DNA of 64,000 nt, from NCBI RefSeq assembly GCF_001458255.1, contig NZ_CYSB01000026.1, forward strand, positions 124,001 to 188,000, given 5' to 3'. This document shows positions 53,786 to 63,431 of the stretch, in pieces (position 1 is the first letter of the stretch; each line of letters starts with the position of its first letter). The DNA is from Thalassovita autumnalis (GTDB lineage Bacteria > Pseudomonadota > Alphaproteobacteria > Rhodobacterales > Rhodobacteraceae). The position numbers and the translations under genes are program-made. Below the pieces are notes generated by a model that saw only the letters and a list, made by a program, of their open reading frames with translations, had not been told where the DNA came from and did no database searches.

Positions 53786-54694
53786 TTAGTTGGACTTCAG
53801 CTTGCGTGCTTCGATGATGACTTCGTAGGCGTCGTGGCCGATTGGCATCACGCCTTTGGCTTCGCCGGACAGAACGCCGTAGGCACAGTCAGGGTCGATC
53901 GACGGCAGCGAGGCCATCAGCGCGGTGAACTTGACCTTTACGTCTTCGGGCAGGTCTTTACGCAGAACGATCGGGCCTTCAGGGATCGGCTTGGACTGCC
54001 AGATTTTGACCAGCTCGTTCATGTCAACCAGACCAGCGTCAACCGCGCGGCGCAGGGCGCCCGAGTTGTAGCCATCTTCCCAGTTGCCCAGACCATCGGC
54101 CCAGGTCACGCCGCCGTCAAAGTCACCGTTGTAAACGCCAACGATGGTCTGCTCATGGCCGCCCGAGAACTTCACTTCGCCGAAGTAATCACCCGAGGTC
54201 ATGGTTGAACCGGTGGCTTCAGGAATTTCGATCGAGGGGATCAGGAAGCCCGAGGTCGAGTTCGGATCGCCAAAACCAAAGGTCTTGCCTTTCATGGCTT
54301 CCAGGCTGTCGATGCCGCTGTCTTTGCGCGCAAAACCGATCGAGTAGTAGCCGTAGCCGCCGTCAACGTTCACTTTAACCAGGATCGGCTCAACCGCTTC
54401 GGGGTCCGACAGGTAGGTTTTGGCGTAGCCCGAGGCGCCCAGCCAGGCCATGTCGATGGTGCCGCCCAGCAGGCCCTGGATCACACCGTTATAGTCGGCC
54501 GGGGCGAAGAGTTTGGTGGGCACGCCCAGCACTTCTTCGGTTTTGGCGCGCAGGCATTCGTTGTTGTTCAAACGGTCCTGTGCGTTTTCGCCGCCCAGGA
54601 GGCCGATGCGGAATTCGGTGATGCCTTTGTCCTCGGCAAGAACCGGGGTGGTCAGGGCGGTGGTGGCCAGAACGGCCGCGATCAGTTTTTTCAT
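53786..54694 (-). CDS. phnD: Phosphonate ABC transporter substrate-binding protein PhnD
   Basis: The 302-residue periplasmic protein has a signal peptide (MKKLIAAVLATTALTTPVLA, cut before EDKG). Its mature part resembles PhnD: FRIGLLGGENAQDRL, DYNGVIQGLLGGTIDMAWLGASGYA, FGFGDPNSTSGFLIPS. The ST(x)G loop is the phosphonate-binding motif. It captures phosphonates for PhnC/PhnE. A terminator follows immediately. Confidence 0.94.
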   Translation of the reverse strand: MKKLIAAVLATTALTTPVLAEDKGITEFRIGLLGGENAQDRLNNNECLRAKTEEVLGVPTKLFAPADYNGVIQGLLGGTIDMAWLGASGYAKTYLSDPEAVEPILVKVNVDGGYGYYSIGFARKDSGIDSLEAMKGKTFGFGDPNSTSGFLIPSIEIPEATGSTMTSGDYFGEVKFSGGHEQTIVGVYNGDFDGGVTWADGLGNWEDGYNSGALRRAVDAGLVDMNELVKIWQSKPIPEGPIVLRKDLPEDVKVKFTALMASLPSIDPDCAYGVLSGEAKGVMPIGHDAYEVIIEARKLKSN

Positions 54695-54760
54695 CTTACT
54701 CTCTCCGATGTTGATGCCCCGTGGCCTGTGCCGCGGGAGATGAAAACTTGGTCTTAACGA

Positions 54761-55564
54761 TTAAGCAGGGATGGCTTCCGGGGTGTTCAGCGCCTCAATT
54801 GAGGTGCTGGTCGCCGCCTCTGAGAAGCTGGCATCGGCGCCGTAGATGTCGCGGGCCACGCCGGTGGTCAGCTGCGCCGGCGTTCCGTCAAACACGACGC
54901 GGCCGTGGCGCATGCCGATCACCCGGTCGCAATAGCGGCGTGCAGTGTCGAGGGTGTGCAGGTTGGCGATGACCAGACGGCCATCTTCGTCATGCAGGCG
55001 GCGCAGGTCGTCCATCACGATCTGGGCGTTCATCGGGTCCAGCGAGGCGATGGGTTCATCGGCCAGCACGATCTTGGGGTCCTGCATCACGGCGCGGGCG
55101 ATTGCCACACGCTGTTGCTGACCACCCGAAAGCGCCTCGGCGCGTTTGGCGGCGTGACCGGCGATGCCCAGACGTTCCAGGATGTCCAAGGCCCGGTGAA
55201 TGTCAGCGGTCGGATAAAGGTTGAACAGGGTCGCAGCGGTGGAGCGTTTGTTTAGCGTGCCATGCAACACGTTGGACACAACATCCATGCGCGGGACCAG
55301 ATTGAACTGCTGAAAGATCATCGCGCAGTCGGCCTGCCAGCTGCGTTTGTCCGCGCCGGTCAGGCCGGTGATGTCCTTGCCGTCAAACAGGATGCGGCCG
55401 CTGCTGGCATCTTCCAGTCGGTTCAGCATCCGCAGCATGGTGGATTTACCGGCACCCGAGGCGCCAATCACCCCGATCATCATTGGCTTGTCGACTGTGA
55501 TCGATACGTTATCGACCGCCGTGTTGGCGCCAAAGACCTTGGTGAGATTTTCGATTGTCAGCAT
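54761..55564 (-). CDS. phnC: Phosphonate ABC transporter ATPase PhnC
   Basis: The 267-residue ATPase drives phosphonate uptake. It has Walker [10 protein letters not shown], signature [15 protein letters not shown] and Walker [14 protein letters not shown]. The first line [22 protein letters not shown] is typical. It is the first gene of the transporter operon phnCDEE. A weak Pho box lies 55 bases upstream. Confidence 0.94.
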   Translation of the reverse strand: MLTIENLTKVFGANTAVDNVSITVDKPMMIGVIGASGAGKSTMLRMLNRLEDASSGRILFDGKDITGLTGADKRSWQADCAMIFQQFNLVPRMDVVSNVLHGTLNKRSTAATLFNLYPTADIHRALDILERLGIAGHAAKRAEALSGGQQQRVAIARAVMQDPKIVLADEPIASLDPMNAQIVMDDLRRLHDEDGRLVIANLHTLDTARRYCDRVIGMRHGRVVFDGTPAQLTTGVARDIYGADASFSEAATSTSIEALNTPEAIPA

Positions 55565-55618
55565 GTCATGCCCCCGCTTCTTCAGGGCAGTCTGCTAGAG
55601 ATGCTCAGAGTCGGGGAT

Positions 55619-55647
55619 TTGACAAATCGATTAAAGTTTTGTGACGC
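55619..55647 (-). promoter_or_regulatory. Degenerate Pho box upstream of phnC
   Basis: Read on the - strand: GCGTCAC, CTTTAAT and TTGTCAA, each spaced by 11 bases (+ strand units at 55641-55647, 55630-55636 and 55619-55625). They match the CTGTCAT consensus at 4, 5 and 5 of 7 positions. The spacing is exact, but individual matches are weak and the -10 is poor. Confidence 0.4.
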
Positions 55648-55769
55648 GACACCCGAAGATGCGCCAAAATTCTGTTACATAGCTCTGAATTTTCGCTTCA
55701 TATCAGTGGATTAGCGTGGTGCCGAGTTTTGTGACCTTCGCCGATCCGCCAAATTGGCATGTCTGGCGG

Positions 55770-56522
55770 TTAGTCCTGCGTACGCACGACGGAGCGAAAC
55801 AGGTGGCCGGGCAGCACGATAAAGCTTTTCGAATAGCGCGCCACCATGCGACCGGGATTGGTCACCATGCGCCAGAGCCATTCCATCGCGATCTTACGCA
55901 CCCACAGCGGCGCCCGTGTCTGATCGCCTGACAGGAAGTCCAAACCCGCCCCAACCGAGGCAAAGGACAGCTTGGGCGCGACCTGACGGCCAAAGGCGGC
56001 AAAGACTTCCTGTTTGGGCGCCCCCAGCGCGAGGAAGCACATGCGCGCCCCGGCGGTCTGGGCCGCATTTAACACGGCTGCGGCCTCTGGGCCTGTCGGG
56101 TTGAACCCCATCGTGGGGGAATTCTGGTAGACGATTTTCAGATCCGGCAGGGCCTCACGCAGGGCAACCGCCGCTTTGCTCAGGCTTTCGCCACGGCTGC
56201 CGATCAGTGCAATTGGAATGCCCATTTCGGCGCAGATCCGGGCGATGGGATAAACAAGATCCGATCCCGGCTGCAGTTCTACCGGGCTGCCCGCCAGTTG
56301 CGACATCCAGACAATCGGATTGCCATCCGCGACCACGATATCCTGTTCTGCATAGGCATGCTGAAAGGCCTGATCAGTTTCCAGTTTGACCAGATGATCC
56401 ATGTTCAACGTTGCCAGTGCAAACCCCTGACCGGCCGCGAAATACTGGGTCAGCTTCGCCTGCAGATGTGGCCAGTCGGGCGTGTTCACGGAAATGGAGT
56501 ATGCGTTGATCCAGAACTTCAC
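55770..56522 (-). CDS. WecG/TagA/CpsF-family glycosyltransferase
   Basis: The 250-residue enzyme transfers an N-acetyl aminosugar (ManNAcA or similar) to a lipid-linked acceptor. It shows the GT26 pattern: TLNMDHLVKLETD, then VVADGNPIVWMSQLAG, PGSDLVY, and the highly typical LALGAPKQEVFAAF and VGAGLDFLSGDQTRAP. It is the only - strand gene of the cluster and is divergent from the oxidoreductase at 56708. Its exact donor is unknown. Confidence 0.88.
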   Translation of the reverse strand: MKFWINAYSISVNTPDWPHLQAKLTQYFAAGQGFALATLNMDHLVKLETDQAFQHAYAEQDIVVADGNPIVWMSQLAGSPVELQPGSDLVYPIARICAEMGIPIALIGSRGESLSKAAVALREALPDLKIVYQNSPTMGFNPTGPEAAAVLNAAQTAGARMCFLALGAPKQEVFAAFGRQVAPKLSFASVGAGLDFLSGDQTRAPLWVRKIAMEWLWRMVTNPGRMVARYSKSFIVLPGHLFRSVVRTQD

Positions 56523-56707
56523 GTTTTGGCCTCGGGTGCGGCGTACTTCATGGGCTACGTTGATCGCTTTTCACATGCATTCTGTCGTTGGGGGATTGAA
56601 ACCTGTTTGCACAGACAACGGTCCCGGGTCTAGGCTCACTTTACAACAAAATGCTGTCAGATTTACAGAATGACTGTGCATTTGTCTCATAACGGGCGTC
56701 GGACATA

Positions 56708-57847
56708 ATGACACAACAGGTGCAAGGTAAAGTGGTGGTGATTGGCTGCGGGTTTGTGGCGGATCTGTATATGCGGTCGTTTGAAACCTTTCCCAATGTG
56801 ACGGTTATTGGTGCTTACGATGTGATAGCGACCCGTGCTGCGACCTTTTGTAGCCACTGGAACGTCCCTGCGTTCAAAACTCTGGACGCCGCGCTGGATG
56901 CCCTGCCCGAAGGCGGCATTGTGCTGAACTTGACCAATCCGTCGGCACATTTTGAAATCAATCAGGCGGTGATTGAGGCCGGGCATCATTGCTATTGCGA
57001 AAAACCCTTGGCGATGGACATGACGGACGCGCAGGATCTGCACCGGATGGCGGAGGAGCGCGGCGTGATGCTGGCCTCAGCCCCCTGCAGTGTGCTGGGA
57101 GAGGCGGCGCAAACCCTGGCCAAGGCGGTGCGCGATCAGGTGGCGGGCGTGCCCCGGCTGATCTACGCGGAACTGGATGATGGGTTTATCCCGCAGGCTC
57201 CGGTTGAGGATTGGCGCAGCGAAAGCGGCGCGCCCTGGCCCTATGAGGATGAATTTCGCGTCGGCTGCACGTTAGAACATGCGGGCTATTACCTCAGCTG
57301 GTTGATCGCGATGTTTGGATCGGTGCGCACGGTCGTTGCGGCCTCGGCCGAGGTTTTGCCTGACAAACGCGGTGTGCGCGGTGGCGCGCCAGATGTTTCT
57401 GTGGCGACGTTGTTTTTTGAAAACGGCCCGGTGGTGCGGCTGACCTGTTCGATCGTGGCGCCACATGATCACCAGATCCGGGTGATCGGTGACACCGGCG
57501 TGCTGGCTTTGCGCAAGGCCTGGGACAACGCGGCGCCCGTGCGGTTTTACAAACGGTTCCGGCTGCGTCGTCGTTTGATTGATAGCCCGTTCGGCAAACG
57601 GATCCGGTTGGCGGGACCGACCCACCCCAAGGTCGGGCGTCGCGGGGCTGCGGCGATGAATTTCGCACTGGGACCGGCTGAGATGCTGGCAGCACTGGCC
57701 GAAAAACGCCCGTGCCGTCTGTCCAATGATTTCGCGCTTCACCTTAATGAGGTCACATTGGCCATTCAAAACGCCGGCGAAGCGACCGGGGCGCAGGCGA
57801 TGACGACCACATGCACGCCGATGGACCCAATGGATTGGGCGCTTTAA
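56708..57847 (+). CDS. Gfo/Idh/MocA-family oxidoreductase
   Basis: This NAD(P)-dependent sugar oxidoreductase has 379 residues. The nucleotide-binding motif is VVVIGCGFVADLYMRS, and the substrate-site lysine lies in CYCEKPLAMD, in the EKP motif. The last about 100 residues are basic and not typical. It probably oxidises a sugar or nucleotide-sugar for the surface glycan. It heads a + strand run of five genes. Confidence 0.83.
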   Translation: MTQQVQGKVVVIGCGFVADLYMRSFETFPNVTVIGAYDVIATRAATFCSHWNVPAFKTLDAALDALPEGGIVLNLTNPSAHFEINQAVIEAGHHCYCEKPLAMDMTDAQDLHRMAEERGVMLASAPCSVLGEAAQTLAKAVRDQVAGVPRLIYAELDDGFIPQAPVEDWRSESGAPWPYEDEFRVGCTLEHAGYYLSWLIAMFGSVRTVVAASAEVLPDKRGVRGGAPDVSVATLFFENGPVVRLTCSIVAPHDHQIRVIGDTGVLALRKAWDNAAPVRFYKRFRLRRRLIDSPFGKRIRLAGPTHPKVGRRGAAAMNFALGPAEMLAALAEKRPCRLSNDFALHLNEVTLAIQNAGEATGAQAMTTTCTPMDPMDWAL

Positions 57848-57875
57848 GATTAGCGGGGGCGAGAGGAATTCTGAC

Positions 57876-58922
57876 GTGCGAGATGAGGCGCCGAACGTGG
57901 GCAGCAGTGTGAAACATGAAGGCAAGGGGGCTGACGCGCCCGTGTCGCTGCGTCTGCTGATCACCGGCGCCACGGGCTATCTGGGCCGGGAGCTGGTGCG
58001 CCAGTGCCTGATCGCGGGCCATCATCTGACGCTGATCGTGCGCGATGCCGCCGCCTGCCCGATTGAGTGGGAAATCGATCAACGTATTGAGATCATCGAA
58101 GGCGACCTGGTGGAATTGAAGGCGGTGCCGCAGTCCGATGTGGTGCTGCATCTTGCGGCCTCTCTTGCCGGGGATGCCGCCACCCAGCAGCGCGATACGG
58201 TTGAGGCCAGCCGCAGCCTGCTGATCGCCGCGCTGCGGACAGAAACGCCGCCGGGTTTTGTACTGGCCAGTTCGATGGCGGTCTATGGGGCAATGGGTCT
58301 GCGGCCCGGCGATGTGGTTGATGAAACCACCCCGCTGGAAGACGCCGCTCATCTACGTGACACCTATTGCCGCGCCAAGCTGGGGCAGGAGTTGCTGTTC
58401 AGCTCCGCCGCCTCAGACGCAGGGCTGCCGCTGCAGGTGTTGCGGATTGGCGCCATCTGGGGCCCGGGCCGGCTGTGGAATGCGCATCTGGGAATTGGTC
58501 TGGGGCCAGCATTGCTGCGCCTTGAAGCGGCTGGGGACCTGCCTTTGGCGCATCTGCGGCATGCCGCCCAGGCGCTGCGGCTGGCGGCTGAAGCTGCCGG
58601 GCGTGGTGAAAGCGCGGTGGTCAATGTTGTGGACAGTGATCTGCCCAGCCGCGCGCAGTATCTGGCCGCGCATCGCAAAACGGGTTGGCCACGTCTCACC
58701 CTGCCATTGCCCTGGCGTTGGCTGGAGATTGTGGCGCGTCTTACCGGATCGCGCCTGCGGCCAGGGTTGCTGAAAACCCCAACCCTACGCTATCGAATGT
58801 TGCCGCTGCGCTATGACAACGCCACCCTGCGCCGCATGGGCTGGCAGCCAGAGGCCGGGTTTGACGCCCTGATGGAAGAGGCGCTGCAAGCCACCCCTCC
58901 GCAGGAGGCGCCGCGTGGCTGA
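57876..58922 (+). CDS. NAD-dependent epimerase/dehydratase family protein
   Basis: This 348-residue extended SDR has the dinucleotide motif LLITGATGYLGRELV near residue 30-45, VLHLAAS, the serine SSMAVYG and YCRAKLG (YxxxK). GAGAGGAA precedes the GTG start. Its last 8 bases overlap the next gene. It is likely a nucleotide-sugar epimerase or reductase. The substrate is unknown. Confidence 0.82.
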   Translation: MRDEAPNVGSSVKHEGKGADAPVSLRLLITGATGYLGRELVRQCLIAGHHLTLIVRDAAACPIEWEIDQRIEIIEGDLVELKAVPQSDVVLHLAASLAGDAATQQRDTVEASRSLLIAALRTETPPGFVLASSMAVYGAMGLRPGDVVDETTPLEDAAHLRDTYCRAKLGQELLFSSAASDAGLPLQVLRIGAIWGPGRLWNAHLGIGLGPALLRLEAAGDLPLAHLRHAAQALRLAAEAAGRGESAVVNVVDSDLPSRAQYLAAHRKTGWPRLTLPLPWRWLEIVARLTGSRLRPGLLKTPTLRYRMLPLRYDNATLRRMGWQPEAGFDALMEEALQATPPQEAPRG

Positions 58923-60180
58923 ACCGATCAAAATCGCCTATCTGACCGGGGAATACCCGCGAGCCACGGATACGTTTATCCAGCGCGAAGTGGCGGCGCT
59001 GCGGGAACAGGGATTTGAGGTCGCCACCTGCTCAATCCGCCGCACCGGCGCCGAACATCTGGTTGGGGAGGAGCAAAAGGCCGAAGCGGCCCGCACCTTT
59101 CACGTGCTGGAAGCCGCCGCACGCCCCTTGATCAGCCTGCGCGCTCATCTGCGCGCCCTGACGGCGCCCGCGCGCTATCTGCGCGCCCTGCGCCTGGCGT
59201 GGCAAACCTCACCCGGCGGGGTGAAACCGATGCTGTATCAGCTGTTTTACTTTGCCGAAGCCGTAGTGCTGGCCGATCACCTGCGTCGCCAGGGGGTGCA
59301 GCATCTGCACAATCACATTGCCAAGGCCAGTTGCACCGTTGCCATGCTCTGCCAGGAACTGAGCGGTATCCCCTATAGTTTCACACTGCACGGGCCGGAT
59401 ATCTTTTTTGAGCCCATACGTTGGCGTCTGGATGAAAAGATCGCCCGGGCCAGCTTCACCGCCTGTATCAGCGATTTCTGCCGCTCGCAGGGGATGAGCT
59501 TTGCCGATCGCACCCATTGGGAGCGGATGCATATCGTCCACTGCGGGGTGGAGCCTGAACGCTATGCGGCGGCATCGCCCACACGGCCGGGCAATCATCT
59601 GCTGTTCGTGGGGCGGCTGGCGGCGGTCAAGGGCGTGCCCCTACTGTTGCAGGCGGTGAAAGCGGCGCGCCAGATCAGGCCTGATCTGCGGCTGACCCTG
59701 ATCGGGGACGGGCCGGAACGCACCTGGTTGCAGACCGAAGCCGAGGCGCTGGGCCTGGCGGAGGCGGTTGATTTCCTCGGCTACAGATCACAGAGCGAGG
59801 TGGCAGAACATCTGCAGCAAGTCGATGCATTGGTCCTGCCCAGTTTCGCAGAAGGTGTGCCTGTGGTGCTGATGGAGGCGATGGCGGCTGGCCTGCCTGT
59901 GATCACCACACAGATTGCCGGCATACCGGAGCTGGTGGAACAGGGCGTCAGCGGTCAGTTGATCGCCCCAGGCGATGCCAAGGCGCTGGAGCAGGCAATC
60001 CTGACCTTGCTGAGCGATCCGGCACACGCGGCCGCAATGGGTGCCGCAGGCCATGCCAAGGTGCGGGCCGAGTTTGACATCCAGCAGGAGGCCGCGCGGT
60101 TGGGTCAGCTGATCCGATCCTATCTGGCAGGCCACCCGCCCCCCACCAAACGACCGGACGTGGAAGGGGCCGACGGATGA
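58915..60180 (+). CDS. Family 4 glycosyltransferase (colanic-acid WcaL-like)
   Basis: This 421-residue GT-B enzyme starts IKIAYLTGEYPRATDTFIQREV. The C-terminal domain has LLFVGRLAAVKGVPLLLQA, LIGDGPERTWLQ and the EX7E region SFAEGVPVVLMEAMAAGLPVI in parts. HNHIAKASCTVAML is typical for WcaL/AmsK relatives. It starts with GTG and ends in an ATGA overlap with the GT2 gene. Confidence 0.87.
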   Translation: MAEPIKIAYLTGEYPRATDTFIQREVAALREQGFEVATCSIRRTGAEHLVGEEQKAEAARTFHVLEAAARPLISLRAHLRALTAPARYLRALRLAWQTSPGGVKPMLYQLFYFAEAVVLADHLRRQGVQHLHNHIAKASCTVAMLCQELSGIPYSFTLHGPDIFFEPIRWRLDEKIARASFTACISDFCRSQGMSFADRTHWERMHIVHCGVEPERYAAASPTRPGNHLLFVGRLAAVKGVPLLLQAVKAARQIRPDLRLTLIGDGPERTWLQTEAEALGLAEAVDFLGYRSQSEVAEHLQQVDALVLPSFAEGVPVVLMEAMAAGLPVITTQIAGIPELVEQGVSGQLIAPGDAKALEQAILTLLSDPAHAAAMGAAGHAKVRAEFDIQQEAARLGQLIRSYLAGHPPPTKRPDVEGADG

Positions 60181-61160
60181 GTGGCCCTATCGCAGATGCC
60201 TCTGTCGCCGCTGTTGCCATTGGTCGCAACGAAGGGGAACGGTTGGTCCGCTGTCTGACCTCCCTGAAGGATCAGGTGGATTGGGTGATCTATGTCGATT
60301 CCGGTTCGACCGACGGTTCAGTCGCGGCGGCGCGTGACATGGGGGTTGAGGTGGTCGAACTGGACACCAAGGTGCCCTTCACCGCCGCCCGCGCCCGCAA
60401 CGCCGGCTTTGCCGCATTGGGCGACAACCCGCCCCCTTTTGTGCAGTTTGTTGATGGCGATTGCGGCGTGGCGCCCGGCTGGATCACCGCCGCCCTTGCG
60501 GGCTTTGACGGGCGGGAGGATCTGGCGGTGGTGACCGGCTGGCGGTCCGAAATCCACCCGGAGGCCAGCATTTACAACGCCTTGGTCGAATTTGAATGGC
60601 ACCGCCCTGCCGGTGAGATCCCGGCCTGCGGCGGTGACATGATGGTGCGCAGCGCGGATTTCATCGCGGTGGGCGGCTTTGATCCAACGGTGATCGCCGC
60701 CGAGGACGATGAGTTTTGCACTCGGCTGCGCAAGTCGGGCAAACGGCTGTTGCGGATCCCGGTGGCGATGACGCAGCACGATGCGGCCATGACGCGGTTT
60801 GGCCAATGGTGGCAACGCGCGGTCCGCTCGGGCCATGGGTTTGCGCAAGTCGGGGATCTGCACCCGGATTACTTCCGCCCGGAACGCCGGCGGGTGACGA
60901 TCTTTGGCGCCCTGTTGCCAATGCTGGCCGTGATCGGTTTGCTCGTTTGGATGCCGCTCCTCTGGGGGGCGCTGGCGCTTTACGTACTGTCTTATGTCCG
61001 CACCGTTCAGGGGCTGCGACGCGAAGGTCTGCCACCGAGGCCATCACTGTATCAGGCGGTTTTCCTCAGCCTGTCAAAATTTCCCAATCTTCTTGGCATG
61101 TTGCGCTACTATCTGCGCAAATCGCGTGGCCGCGCCATGCGGATCATTGAGTATAAGTAA
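60177..61160 (+). CDS. Family 2 glycosyltransferase with C-terminal membrane helices
   Basis: This 327-residue GT2 enzyme has AVAIGRNEGERLVRCL, VIYVDSGSTDGS, and the metal-binding DGDCG in FVDGDCGVAPGW. Later it has AEDDEFCTRL (ED catalytic). Two hydrophobic helices (about 243-280) suggest it sits at the inner membrane. It is preceded by the ATGA overlap, and the ribosome binding site of the following gene begins right at its stop. Confidence 0.86.
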   Translation: MSGPIADASVAAVAIGRNEGERLVRCLTSLKDQVDWVIYVDSGSTDGSVAAARDMGVEVVELDTKVPFTAARARNAGFAALGDNPPPFVQFVDGDCGVAPGWITAALAGFDGREDLAVVTGWRSEIHPEASIYNALVEFEWHRPAGEIPACGGDMMVRSADFIAVGGFDPTVIAAEDDEFCTRLRKSGKRLLRIPVAMTQHDAAMTRFGQWWQRAVRSGHGFAQVGDLHPDYFRPERRRVTIFGALLPMLAVIGLLVWMPLLWGALALYVLSYVRTVQGLRREGLPPRPSLYQAVFLSLSKFPNLLGMLRYYLRKSRGRAMRIIEYK

Positions 61161-61171
61161 GGAGGCCCGAT

Positions 61172-63250
61172 TTGGCCCAGTCCCCCAAACGCATCGGCAT
61201 TATCGGCGCTGGCTATATTGCCACATGGCACGCGGATGCGCTGAAGGCCTCGCCCCATGCCGTGGTGACAGCGATCTGTGATCTGTCGCTGGCGGCCGCG
61301 CAGGATCTGGCGACGGGCTATGGGGCGACGGCCTATGGATCGGTGGAGGAGATGCTGGCCGCGGGCACCGTGGATGCGGTGCATATCCTGACACCACCCG
61401 ATCTGCATCGACCTATCGCATTGCAGTGTATTGCGGCGGGGCTGGATGTGCTGGTGGAAAAACCGGTGGCCGAAAGTGCCGCTGAGGTGGCGGAGATTGC
61501 GGCGGCAGCCAATGCGGCTGGGGTGCAGTTTGCGGCTGGCCACAACTTCCTCGCGGTACCGGCCTATGACCGTCTGAAGCGGATGGTGCAGGACGGGCGC
61601 ATCGGGCGGCTATCCGCGCTTGAGGTGCAGTGGAACCTGCCGCTGGCACCGCTGAGATCCGGGCCCTATGGGTTGTGGCTGCTGCGTGATGCCAAGAACC
61701 TGCTGCTGGAGCTGGGGCCGCATCCGTTTTCGCTGGCCGTGGATCTGCTGGGGCCGCTGACGATCAAACAGCTGGAGGTCAATCAGCCGATCACCTTGCC
61801 CGGCGGCGCGGTGCGCCATCAGGGGTGGCGCATTCTGGCGGAGGCGGGCGAAGTGGCGGTGACCCTCAACCTGTCGCTGGTGGAAACCCACGATGATCGC
61901 TCAATGACGCTGCGCGGATCTTCCGGTGTGGCGCGGATGGATTATGCCGCTGATACGCTGGTTGTGTCGTCTGACAATGCTGCGGACTTGGTGCTCAACC
62001 CGTTCCTGAAACAGATGTCCCTGGCCGGTCAGCACCTGCGTGAGGGCGTGGTGAATGCGGTGCGTCAGCTGGTGTCGCTGAACCAGAAATCACCTTATGG
62101 GCTGAGTTTTCGGGGCATGGTGGATGCCGTCTGGGGGGCTGCGTCCGACAGCCGGTTCGGCCCCGATGCGGCGCTGCAGGTGATGCAGGCGATTGACGAT
62201 TCTCTGGCCAAACTGCCCACCCCGGTTGAGGCAAAACCGGCCAAAGGCACGCCGAACCCCACCGTAATGGTGATCGGCGGCACCGGGTTTATCGGCCGCA
62301 ACCTGACCCGTCGGCTGGTGGCGCAGGGCTATGACGTGCGGGTGCTGAGCCGTGGCAGCCATGGGCCCTTTGACGATATTGCAGATCACGTGGAAACCGT
62401 GGCCGTCAGCCTGCGCGATCTGGCGGGCCTGACCCAGGCGATGCAGGGCATGGATGCGGTCTTTAATCTGGCCAAGTCGATGGACACCACCTGGGAGGCG
62501 GCGCTGGAAAATGACGTGGGCACCGCGCTGCGCGTGGCGGAGGCGGCACAGGCCGCGGGCGTCAAACGGCTGATCTACACCGGCACCATTGCGTCCTATG
62601 ACATGTCAGACCCCGAACAGGTGATCACTGAACACACCGATTTTGGCGACATGTCCGAACGTAACCTCTACGCCCGTTCCAAGGCGGAATGTGAGGCGCG
62701 GCTGTTGGACATGCACCGCAATCAGGGGCTGCCGCTGGTCATTGCCCGTCCAGGCATTGTGATCGGCGAAGGTGGCCCGTTGCAGCACTGGGGCATTGGC
62801 CGCTGGCATGGCGCCGGGGCGGTTCGGATCTGGGGCAATGGCCGTAACATCCTGCCTTTCGTGCTGGCCGATGATGTGTCAGACGGGCTGATCCAGATGA
62901 TGGTTAACGATGCCGCTGTCGGGCAGAGTTTTAACCTTATTGGCGAACCGATGCTGTCCGCGCGCGGGTATTTTGATGCCATCCATCAGTCTCTGGGGGC
63001 GCGGATCAAGGTGAAGCCTGGCCATCTGCATGTGTTCTGGGCGGCGGATGCGGTGAAATATGCGCTGAAAACCAAGGTGTTGCGTCGTCACGGTGTGGTG
63101 CGCCCTTCGCTTAAAGACTGGCAAAGCCGGGCGCATTTCTCACCCTTTGACAATGCGCATCCCAAGGCGGTTTTGGGCTGGCGTCCTGAGGCGGATCAAC
63201 AGTGGTTCATTGAACGTGGCATTCGCGATGCCAATCTATTTGGTCTGTAA
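61172..63250 (+). CDS. Fused Gfo/Idh/MocA oxidoreductase and SDR epimerase
   Basis: The 692-residue protein joins two enzymes. Residues 1-350 form a Gfo/Idh/MocA oxidoreductase (IGIIGAGYIATWHADAL, EKP at 96-98, GHNFLAVPAYDRL). After a linker at about 350-362, residues 363-692 form an extended SDR (VMVIGGTGFIGRNLTRRL, SDR glycine motif at 369-375, YTGTIASYD, and YARSK as the YxxxK motif). TTG start with AAGGAGG at 61160-61166. It likely makes a modified sugar in two linked steps. The same two families occur as separate genes at 56708 and 57876. Confidence 0.85.
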   Translation: MAQSPKRIGIIGAGYIATWHADALKASPHAVVTAICDLSLAAAQDLATGYGATAYGSVEEMLAAGTVDAVHILTPPDLHRPIALQCIAAGLDVLVEKPVAESAAEVAEIAAAANAAGVQFAAGHNFLAVPAYDRLKRMVQDGRIGRLSALEVQWNLPLAPLRSGPYGLWLLRDAKNLLLELGPHPFSLAVDLLGPLTIKQLEVNQPITLPGGAVRHQGWRILAEAGEVAVTLNLSLVETHDDRSMTLRGSSGVARMDYAADTLVVSSDNAADLVLNPFLKQMSLAGQHLREGVVNAVRQLVSLNQKSPYGLSFRGMVDAVWGAASDSRFGPDAALQVMQAIDDSLAKLPTPVEAKPAKGTPNPTVMVIGGTGFIGRNLTRRLVAQGYDVRVLSRGSHGPFDDIADHVETVAVSLRDLAGLTQAMQGMDAVFNLAKSMDTTWEAALENDVGTALRVAEAAQAAGVKRLIYTGTIASYDMSDPEQVITEHTDFGDMSERNLYARSKAECEARLLDMHRNQGLPLVIARPGIVIGEGGPLQHWGIGRWHGAGAVRIWGNGRNILPFVLADDVSDGLIQMMVNDAAVGQSFNLIGEPMLSARGYFDAIHQSLGARIKVKPGHLHVFWAADAVKYALKTKVLRRHGVVRPSLKDWQSRAHFSPFDNAHPKAVLGWRPEADQQWFIERGIRDANLFGL

Positions 63251-63431
63251 ACCCTGATCGGCGTCGGGCCTTAACCACGATCGCGGCACAATTTTGCCTA
63301 GGTTCTGGCGTTACCTGTCAGGGAGGACGTGCGCGATTCGCCCGAGGTTCGGGCATGTGATGTTGAAAATCGTGCCAACAACACTCTGACCTGAGGGGGC
63401 GGACACCCCAATGGACAGGGGAAGGTAAAGT

